14,244 nt of DNA from CAYVBN01 sp964538565 (lineage in GTDB: Bacteria; Pseudomonadota; Alphaproteobacteria; Rhizobiales; Xanthobacteraceae): assembly GCA_964538565.1 (NCBI GenBank), contig CAZIGW010000069.1, positions 1 through 14,244 of the forward strand, written 5' to 3'. A program made the position numbers and the translations under genes. The notes beneath the pieces were generated by a model. That model worked only from the letters and a program-made list of their open reading frames with translations. It had not been told where the DNA came from and did not search any database. Of this stretch, positions 6,131 through 11,469 are shown one piece after another (positions within the stretch are counted from its first letter, which is position 1; each line of letters opens with the position of its first letter).

Positions 6131-6870
6131 GCCCTCGCCTTCCATCGCGCGAATCCCTCCGCCCGCAGCCGGCAGGCCGGGCATTCGCCGCAGCCGTAGC
6201 CCCAGTCGTGCCGCCGCGAGCGGTCGCCCAGATAGCAGGTGTGGGTCTCCTCGACCAGAAGGTCGACGAAGGCGTCACCTTTGATCTGGTGCGCGAGCGC
6301 GAAGCTCTCGGCCTTGTCGATCCACATCAGCGGCGTGTGAATGACGACGGGGCGGTCCATGCCGAGCCGGAGCGCCACCTGCATGGCTTTCACCGTGTCG
6401 TCGCGGCAGTCCGGATAGCCCGAATAGTCGGTCTCGCACATGCCGGCGACGAGATGGCGGGCACCGCGCCGATAGGCGAGCGCGCCCGCGAAGACGAGGA
6501 AGACCAGGTTGCGCCCCGGCACGAAGGTGGTCGGCAGGCCGCCCACGGCCACCTCGATCGCGACGTCCCGGGTGAGCGCCGTCTCCGAAATGGCGCCGAG
6601 CGCGTCGAGCTTCACCACGTGATCCTCGCCGAGCCGCGCGCCCCAGGCCGGATCGAGCGCCGCCAGCGCGGCGCGCACGCGCGGACGCACCTCGAGCTCG
6701 ACCGCGTGACGCTGCCCGTAGGCGAAGCCGACCGTCTCCACCCGGGCGAAGCGCGCGAGCGCCCAGGCGAGACAGACGGTCGAATCCTGGCCGCCGGAGA
6801 ACAGGACAAGGGCGGTGTCTTCGTGCACGGGATCGGCTCGCTGCGAAATCCGGGATGGCATAGGGCGCAT
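6127..6870 (-). CDS. queC: 7-cyano-7-deazaguanine synthase QueC
   Basis: ATP-dependent cytosolic enzyme that converts 7-carboxy-7-deazaguanine and ammonia to preQ0, a queuosine tRNA-modification intermediate. The 247 residues contain the PP-loop SGGQDST (25-31), the TTFVPGRN segment (114-121), the GMCETDYSGYPDCR motif (143-156), the WIDKAES segment, and the C-terminal zinc site with Cys212, Cys227, Cys230 and Cys233 (Cys-Gly-Glu-Cys-Pro-Ala-Cys). The length is slightly above the usual 230 or so. Two nearby ATGs (6870 and 6861) are possible; neither has a strong ribosome site, and 6870 follows a GGCGGGG stretch. No queD or queE is nearby; the coupled downstream gene is the precursor transporter. 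It lies 23 bases after the aldo/keto reductase stop. Confidence 0.95.
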   Translation of the reverse strand: MRPMPSRISQRADPVHEDTALVLFSGGQDSTVCLAWALARFARVETVGFAYGQRHAVELEVRPRVRAALAALDPAWGARLGEDHVVKLDALGAISETALTRDVAIEVAVGGLPTTFVPGRNLVFLVFAGALAYRRGARHLVAGMCETDYSGYPDCRDDTVKAMQVALRLGMDRPVVIHTPLMWIDKAESFALAHQIKGDAFVDLLVEETHTCYLGDRSRRHDWGYGCGECPACRLRAEGFARWKARA

Positions 6871-6893
6871 GAGGCCCCGCCGCAAGCGCGCCC

Positions 6894-7712
6894 TCAATCC
6901 CAGTCGGGCGCCCAGGAACCGTCGACGATGCGCCCGTCCGGCTGCGCCAGCGCGCGGATTTCCGCCATCTCGGCCGGTGTCAGCGCGAAGTCGAACACCG
7001 CCATGTTCTCCGACAGCCGCTCGACCTTGGAGGTGCGCGGGATGACGACCGCGCCCTGCTGCACGAGATAGCGCAGGGACACCTGCCCGGCGGTCTTGCC
7101 GTGCGCCTTGCCGATGCGCGCCAGCACCTGGTCGCCGCTCGCCCGGCCGCGCGCGATCGGGCTGTAGGCGGTGACGGCGAGCCCGTGCCGTTGCGTGGCG
7201 GCGACCACCTTCGACTGGTCGAGATAGGGGTGCCACTCGATCTGGTTGGTGACGAGCGGCTCGCGCGACAGCCTCACCGCCTCGTCGATGAGTTCCACCG
7301 TGAAGTTGGAGATGCCGATGTGCCGGGCGTAGCCGACCTCCTTCATCCTGCACAGCGCGTCGAGCGTCTCGGCGAGCGGGATCTGCCGGTTGGGCCAGTG
7401 GACGAGCAGCAGGTCCACTTCGGACATGCGCAGCCGCGCCAGGCTCTCCTTGACCGAGCGCTCGAGGTCGCGCGGGGCGAGATCGCTCTGCCAGACCTTG
7501 GTCGTCACGAACGCCTCGGCCCGCTTCACGCCCGAGGCGCGCAGCCCCTCGCCCACCTCGCGTTCGTTCTCGTAGATGCGGGCGGTGTCGATGTGACGGT
7601 AGCCGAGCCGCAACGCCTGTTCGACGACGCGCGAGCAGGTGCGCCCGCGCAGCTCCCAGGTGCCGAGCCCGATCGCCGGGATTCGCGCCCCATTGGCTTC
7701 CACGACGTGCAT
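6894..7712 (-). CDS. Aldo/keto reductase (paralog 1)
   Basis: 272-residue NADPH-dependent oxidoreductase of the AKR (beta/alpha)8 family, close to the 2,5-diketo-gluconate reductase group. The catalytic tetrad is complete: Asp42 (IDTARIY), Tyr47, Lys72 (VTTKVW) and His105 (LLVHWPN). The family patterns GYRHIDTARIYENEREVG, HIGISNF and the late IPRTSKVERLSEN cofactor-phosphate segment are present. The substrate is unknown; the group reduces aldehydes, ketones and diketo sugars. GGAG lies about 8 bases before the ATG. It is 96 bases downstream of a similar paralog in the same orientation and 23 bases upstream of queC. Confidence 0.93.
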   Translation of the reverse strand: MHVVEANGARIPAIGLGTWELRGRTCSRVVEQALRLGYRHIDTARIYENEREVGEGLRASGVKRAEAFVTTKVWQSDLAPRDLERSVKESLARLRMSEVDLLLVHWPNRQIPLAETLDALCRMKEVGYARHIGISNFTVELIDEAVRLSREPLVTNQIEWHPYLDQSKVVAATQRHGLAVTAYSPIARGRASGDQVLARIGKAHGKTAGQVSLRYLVQQGAVVIPRTSKVERLSENMAVFDFALTPAEMAEIRALAQPDGRIVDGSWAPDWD

Positions 7713-7768
7713 AGGGTCTCCGCCGGCGTCATGCTGCTCCGATTCCCGGAGACATTACACCGGCGGAT

Positions 7769-7790
7769 CGCCCCGGCCGCAACAGGGGCG
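7769..7790. terminator. Hairpin in the gap between the two aldo/keto reductase genes
   Basis: CGCCCC (7769-7774) and GGGGCG (7785-7790) form a 6-base stem with a 10-base loop, just downstream of the first-transcribed reductase gene. There is no U-run, so it may be an attenuating structure or chance pairing in GC-rich DNA. Confidence 0.25.
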
Positions 7791-7808
7791 TGAGGCCGTT
7801 GCAGCCTG

Positions 7809-8630
7809 TCAGCGGTCCCACTGCGGCGCGTGCGGGGGATTGACCACCCGCCCGTCGGGCCGCTTGAGCTTGCCGATCTCGGCCATCTCTCCGTCGCTGA
7901 GCGAGAAATCGAAGATGTTCAGGTTTTCGCTCAGCCGCTCGCGCTTCGAGGTGCGCGGGATGACGATGATCCCCTGCTGCACCAGATAACGCAGCGCCAC
8001 CTGGCTCGCGCTCTTGCCGTGCGCCTTCGCGATGCGGACGAGGGTTTCGTCGGCCGGAACCTTGCCGCGCGCGAGCGGGCAATAGGCCGTCACTGCCAGG
8101 CCGTGCCTGCGGCACGCCGCCAGCACCTTCGTCTGGTCGATATAGGGATGGACCTCGATCTGGTTGGTGACGAGCGGCTCGTCGGCGACCTGCACCGCCT
8201 CCTCGATCATGGCGACCGTGAAATTGGCAACGCCGATGTGCTTCGTGAGCCCGGCGCGTTTCGCCCGGCAGAGCGCGCCGACCGAATCCTTCATCGCCAC
8301 TTTCGGGCTCGGCCAATGGATCAGCAGCAGGTCGACCCACGGGAGCTTGAGCTTCTCGAGGCTCTCCTCCAGCGACTTCTCGAAATCGCCCGGCGCGAGC
8401 TTGTCCCAATAGACCTTGGTGGTGAGAAAGACGTCCTCGCGCCGGACCCCCGATGCGCGCAGGCCCTCGCCCACTTCGCGCTCGTTGCCATAGCGCTCCG
8501 CCGTGTCGAGATGGCGATAGCCGAGGCGCAGCGCCGCGTCGACCATCTCGACGCAGGTGGCCTCCTTCAGCGTCATCGTGCCGAAACCGACCGCCGGAAT
8601 GCGGGCGCCGTGAGCTTCAACGATTTGCAT
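7809..8630 (-). CDS. Aldo/keto reductase (paralog 2)
   Basis: 273 residues and clearly related along its whole length to the neighbour at 6894-7712. Both share GYRH, NEREVGEGLRASGV, LVTNQIE, RHGLAVTAY, KAHGK and LRYLVQQG blocks. The catalytic residues are Asp42, Tyr47, Lys72 and His105 (LLIHWPS). Differences cluster in loops likely to touch substrate, for example LRGRT against LKEAT near 21-25 and the C-terminal tail (WAPDWD against HAPQWDR), suggesting different substrates. A strong Shine-Dalgarno GGAGGA (8636-8641) lies 5 bases before the ATG. As first gene of the minus-strand run it probably follows the run's main promoter in 8642-8875. Confidence 0.93.
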   Translation of the reverse strand: MQIVEAHGARIPAVGFGTMTLKEATCVEMVDAALRLGYRHLDTAERYGNEREVGEGLRASGVRREDVFLTTKVYWDKLAPGDFEKSLEESLEKLKLPWVDLLLIHWPSPKVAMKDSVGALCRAKRAGLTKHIGVANFTVAMIEEAVQVADEPLVTNQIEVHPYIDQTKVLAACRRHGLAVTAYCPLARGKVPADETLVRIAKAHGKSASQVALRYLVQQGIIVIPRTSKRERLSENLNIFDFSLSDGEMAEIGKLKRPDGRVVNPPHAPQWDR

Positions 8631-8641
8631 GAATGTCCTCC

Positions 8642-8875
8642 ACTCGCCGGGCCGGACGGAACGCCCCGCTCCGGTCCACTCTCAGGCGTCGGCCACGCAA
8701 GACCGGCGCGAACGCGCTGCGGCCAAGGTCTTAGAGCGGCTTCGGCCGCAGGGGAAGCCGGCTTTTGCGCCCCTCGGGCCGCGGCCAGCGCGGCGCACGG
8801 CCCGACCGTCTCGCCTTGTGTCCCGCGAAATCGAGGCCGAACATCATGCTTTCACGCCTGCCAAGGGAGCAATTG
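8642..8875. promoter_or_regulatory. Divergent promoter region between reductase run and hypothetical gene
   Basis: About 240 bases between opposite-facing starts, without a convincing ORF. An inverted repeat TGCGGCC (8718-8724) / GGCCGCA (8744-8750) with a 19-base spacer is the only symmetric element noted. AAGGGAG at 8863-8869 is the ribosome site of the plus-strand gene. No clear -35/-10 pair could be assigned. Confidence 0.4.
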
Positions 8876-9280
8876 ATGAATGAACAGCTCAACTGGTGGC
8901 CATTCGGTCCCTGGCTCAATCTCGCGCCGAGCCGGCTGAGCCAGCCGATCCTGCCCGACTGGTCGATGCAGCACGTCGACGTCAACTTCGCCGGAAACCC
9001 GGCGATCGAAAAGGACGTGGTCGGCAAGGTCGCAAGCTACGGCAAGCAGCTCGGCATTCTCACCGATGCCGTGCTGGCGCTCGCCGACGGCTCGGTTTCC
9101 GAACGCGAGGCGTGCCTCGCGCGCCTGCGCGCGGTGGCCGAGCGCATCGCCGAGATCAAGACCGAGCACAAGGGCGATCTCGCGGAAGCCGCGCGCGCCG
9201 CGCTGGACTCCCTCGCCAGGGCCGATCCGGCGGCGGCGCGTCGGCTCGCCGCGCAATATGCGACGCGCGGCCAGCACTGA
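8876..9280 (+). CDS. Conserved-looking hypothetical protein, 134 residues
   Basis: I do not recognise the family. The N-terminus is aromatic and proline-rich (NWWPFGPWLNLAP, 6-18; QPILPDW, 23-29). After a VNFAGNPAIEKDVVGKVASYGKQLG segment (36-60) the rest is helical with heptad-like spacing and ends Ala/Arg-rich (107-131), so a short coiled coil or helical bundle is likely. There is no signal peptide or membrane helix. AAGGGAG with 6-base spacing marks the ATG at 8876 as start; an upstream in-frame ATG at 8846 would read through that site. The layout (amphipathic aromatic start, helical body) resembles granule- or membrane-surface-associated proteins such as phasins, but this is only an impression. 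Confidence 0.75.
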   Translation: MNEQLNWWPFGPWLNLAPSRLSQPILPDWSMQHVDVNFAGNPAIEKDVVGKVASYGKQLGILTDAVLALADGSVSEREACLARLRAVAERIAEIKTEHKGDLAEAARAALDSLARADPAAARRLAAQYATRGQH

Positions 9281-9309
9281 TTTCGCTCCGCCATCTTCGG
9301 CGCCGGCGA

Positions 9310-9323
9310 CCGGCCCCGGCCGG
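9310..9323. terminator. Short GC hairpin between convergent genes
   Basis: CCGGC (9310-9314) pairs with GCCGG (9319-9323) over a 4-base loop in the 47-base gap between convergent stops. No U-run follows on either strand, so a bidirectional terminator is possible but weakly supported. Confidence 0.25.
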
Positions 9324-9327
9324 CAGC

Positions 9328-10077
9328 TCACTTCGCGTCGTGGAAGATGACGCCGAGCGTGTGGCGGCAGCCCGAGCGTAGCCGGCTCACGCCGTGCCGC
9401 GTGGTGACGCGGTAGCTGCCGCGCGCGCCCGCCACCGGTCGGTGATGGACCGGGAAGACCACGCCGTCTCCCTGCCCGAGCGGCACGACTTCGACCCGCG
9501 ACTGCATGCGCGGCCGCTGCTCGGTCAGGGCGAATTCGCCGCCGGTGAAGTCGCGTCCCGGAACGGACAGCAGAAATGCGACCTGCAGCGGAAAGACGTG
9601 CTCGCCGTAGAGGTCCTGGTGCAGGCAGTTGTAGTCGCCTTCGCGGTAGCGCAGCAGCAGCGGTGTCGGGCGGGTCTGGCCGGTGCGATGGCAGCGGTCG
9701 AGAAAGGCCGCGTGCGCCGGCGGATAGACGACGTCGATCCCCATCCGCTCGTTCCAGCGGTTGGCGATGGCGGCGAGCGGCGGATAGAGCGCCGTCCTGA
9801 GATTCACCACCAGATCGGGCGGCGGATCGGCGAAATACTTGTATTCGCCGCGGCCGAAACCGTGGCGCGCCATGATGATGTGACTGCGAAAGCGCGCGTC
9901 CTCGTCGTAGAGACGCGTGAGCGCTTCACATTCCTCCGCGCTCAGGACCGCGGCGGCTACCGCGCAGCCGTGCCGGTCGAGGTCCGTGGCGATGCGTTCC
10001 CAGTCGAGACGCGAGACGCGGTCGGCGAGGGTCGCCGCCGGCCGCTCGTGTCCGGGCGCCGTCGCCGCCCGGCTCAC
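9328..10077 (-). CDS. 2-oxoglutarate/Fe(II) oxygenase, coupled to ada
   Basis: 249-residue non-haem iron oxygenase that should couple 2-oxoglutarate decarboxylation to hydroxylation of an unknown target. The iron ligands are legible: His153 and Asp155 (CLHQDLYG) and a likely distal His228. Arg238, ten residues after that His, fits the 2-oxoglutarate carboxylate position. This His-x9-Arg/Lys spacing is that of prolyl-4-hydroxylase-type enzymes, while AlkB has a longer gap. Other landmarks are LLRYREGDYNCLHQD (141-155), FTGGEFALTEQRP (177-189) and RHTLGVIFHDA (238-248). The GTG start overlaps the ada stop as GTGA (10074-10077), so it is the second gene of an alkylation-response operon, echoing ada-alkB of E. 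coli. A DNA or protein repair role is inferred from context. Confidence 0.88.
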   Translation of the reverse strand: MSRAATAPGHERPAATLADRVSRLDWERIATDLDRHGCAVAAAVLSAEECEALTRLYDEDARFRSHIIMARHGFGRGEYKYFADPPPDLVVNLRTALYPPLAAIANRWNERMGIDVVYPPAHAAFLDRCHRTGQTRPTPLLLRYREGDYNCLHQDLYGEHVFPLQVAFLLSVPGRDFTGGEFALTEQRPRMQSRVEVVPLGQGDGVVFPVHHRPVAGARGSYRVTTRHGVSRLRSGCRHTLGVIFHDAK

Positions 10078-11168
10078 GACGTCGCCTCGCGCGTGAGCAG
10101 GGCGCGCTTGCGTTCGATGCCCCAGCGATAGCCGGAGAGCGATCCGTCGGTCCGCACCACGCGATGGCAGGGGATCGCGATGGCGACCGGATTGGCCGCG
10201 CAGGCCTGCGCCACGGCGCGGACCGCCTTCGGGGCGCCGATGCGCTTCGCGATCTCGCTGTAGGTCGCGGTGCGGCCCGGCGGGATCTTGCGCAGCGCCT
10301 GCCACACCCGCTGCTGGAACGCGGTTCCGCGCACGTCGAGCGGCAGCTCGAGACCGCTGGCCGGCGCCTCGACGAAACCGACCACGCGGGCGACCCATTG
10401 CTCGAAGGCCTCGTCGCCGCCGATCAGCTGCGCCTTGGGAAAGCGGTCCTGGAGGTCGCGCACCAGCTTCTCCGGATCGTCCCCCAGGAAGATCGCGCAC
10501 ACGCCCTTCTGGGTGGCCGCGACCAGGATCGCGCCGAGCGAACATTCGCCGACCGCGAAACGGATCGACTGCCCACAGCCGCCGGCGCGGAAGTCGGTCG
10601 GGGTCATGCCCAGGACCTCCGGGGCGGCCGCGTAGAACCGTCCGTTGGAACCGAACCCGGCGCGGTAGATCGCCTCGGTCACCGTCCCGGCGCGCGCGAG
10701 CTCCTCGCGCATGCGCTTGCTCCGGTGCTGCGCCGCATAGGCCTTGGGGGTGACACCGGTGACCGCCTTGAACAATCGGTGAAAATGAAACCGGCTGACC
10801 CCCGCCGCCTTCGCCAGCCGGTCGAGGCTCGGCATCTCATCGGCCCGCTCGATCAGGCGGCAGGCCTTGGCGACCGCCCGCGCGTGGCGCTCCCCGAGCC
10901 CGGCCTCCCCGGGCCGGCAGCGCTTGCAGGGCCGAAATCCGGCGCGCTCGGCTTCCGCGCCGGTCGCGTAGAAGCGCACGTTCTCGCGCCGCGCGAGCCG
11001 CGCCGGGCAGGACGGCCGGCAATCGACCCCGGTGGTGCGCACCGAATAGACGAACGAGCCGTCCGCGCGCGGGTCGCGGGCGACGACCGCCGCCCAGCGA
11101 TCCTCGTCCGTCACGGGGCGCAGCCGCCCCGAGGGTGGGTTTTGCGTCATCATCGCCATCACGTTCAT
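10074..11168 (-). CDS. ada: Ada: methylphosphotriester sensor, transcription activator and O6-methylguanine-DNA methyltransferase
   Basis: Suicide repair protein and activator of the adaptive response to alkylating agents. The 364 residues (E. coli Ada has 354) hold three modules. First is the N-terminal zinc domain with Cys50, Cys54, Cys81 and Cys84 (VDCRPSC and FRPCKRC), where the first Cys takes methyl from phosphotriesters. Next is an AraC helix-turn-helix (about 97-197, LAKAAGVSRFHFHRLFK and AIYRAGFGSNGRFY). Last is the methyltransferase (about 200-360) with catalytic Cys334 in IPCHRVV, preceded by GRTATYSEIAKRIG and followed by GYRWGIERKRALL. AAGGA (11177-11181) is the ribosome site for the ATG at 11168; longer in-frame extensions are rejected. 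An Ada-box match lies upstream, so autoregulation is expected. The stop overlaps the oxygenase start. Confidence 0.97.
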   Translation of the reverse strand: MNVMAMMTQNPPSGRLRPVTDEDRWAAVVARDPRADGSFVYSVRTTGVDCRPSCPARLARRENVRFYATGAEAERAGFRPCKRCRPGEAGLGERHARAVAKACRLIERADEMPSLDRLAKAAGVSRFHFHRLFKAVTGVTPKAYAAQHRSKRMREELARAGTVTEAIYRAGFGSNGRFYAAAPEVLGMTPTDFRAGGCGQSIRFAVGECSLGAILVAATQKGVCAIFLGDDPEKLVRDLQDRFPKAQLIGGDEAFEQWVARVVGFVEAPASGLELPLDVRGTAFQQRVWQALRKIPPGRTATYSEIAKRIGAPKAVRAVAQACAANPVAIAIPCHRVVRTDGSLSGYRWGIERKRALLTREATS

Positions 11169-11182
11169 ATCGGAAGTCCTTC

Positions 11183-11213
11183 GATCGAGACGAGCCCCTT
11201 GCTCGTGTCGATC
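11183..11213 (-). promoter_or_regulatory. 13-base-arm hairpin in the ada leader, beside the ribosome site
   Basis: Arms at 11183-11195 and 11201-11213 match at 12 of 13 pairs (GATCGA-x-ACGAGC) around a 5-base loop (AAGGG in the ada mRNA). It ends one base from the ada Shine-Dalgarno AAGGA. In RNA it would be a very stable stem sitting immediately upstream of the ribosome site; in DNA it could be a dyad operator. Both readings are inference. Confidence 0.55.
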
Positions 11214-11251
11214 CAACGTGGCCTCCGCGGAGGATTCCCGCACTCCGCGCC

Positions 11252-11264
11252 TTGCTTTCGAATT
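11252..11264 (-). promoter_or_regulatory. Ada box (AAT-N6-GCAA) upstream of ada
   Basis: Read on the ada strand the bases are AAT-TCGAAA-GCAA, an exact fit to the A-box/B-box pattern bound by methylated Ada in E. coli. It lies 84-96 bases before the ada start codon, a sensible place for an activator site. It also faces the divergent permease gene, so that gene might share control. The match is seen; binding is inferred from the known family. Confidence 0.6.
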
Positions 11265-11469
11265 CGGAAAGGCAGCGCAACCGCCCCGGTAACGCGGTGC
11301 GATCCGCGAGGGGCGCCCACGCCTTGGTGCCCCCGACCAAGAGATCGCGCTGCCGGGCGGCAGAATTATCGCCCCCGCGCGCAACGATCGGCCCGGTGCT
11401 CCGTTTAGTACCTGCTGCGGCCCCCATGCCTCGGTCGTCACGCCGAGCATGGGCGAAAGGTCGACGGAG

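Larger units (their letters stand above)
11169..11469. promoter_or_regulatory. Divergent control region between ada and AI-2E permease genes
   Basis: About 300 bases between opposite-facing starts, with no plausible ORF of its own. In order from ada it holds the ada ribosome site, a long hairpin (11183-11213), a perfect CCTCCGCGGAGG palindrome (11222-11233) and an Ada-box match (11252-11264). The remaining 200 bases towards the permease show no recognisable operator; AAAGG at 11456-11460 is the permease ribosome site. Confidence 0.6.

Noticed and set aside
4940..6199. 419-codon plus-strand open frame
   Set aside because: Antisense shadow of the RraA-like and transporter genes; the product is low-complexity Arg/Asp-rich, as expected from GC-rich antisense.
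6004..8876. Several long plus-strand open frames opposite queC and the reductases
   Set aside because: Antisense shadows of well-identified genes; no domains and Arg/Ala/Asp-rich translations.
9328..10545. Longer version of the oxygenase frame reaching into ada
   Set aside because: The extra N-terminus is a shadow of ada; the GTG at 10077 overlapping the ada stop is the sensible start.
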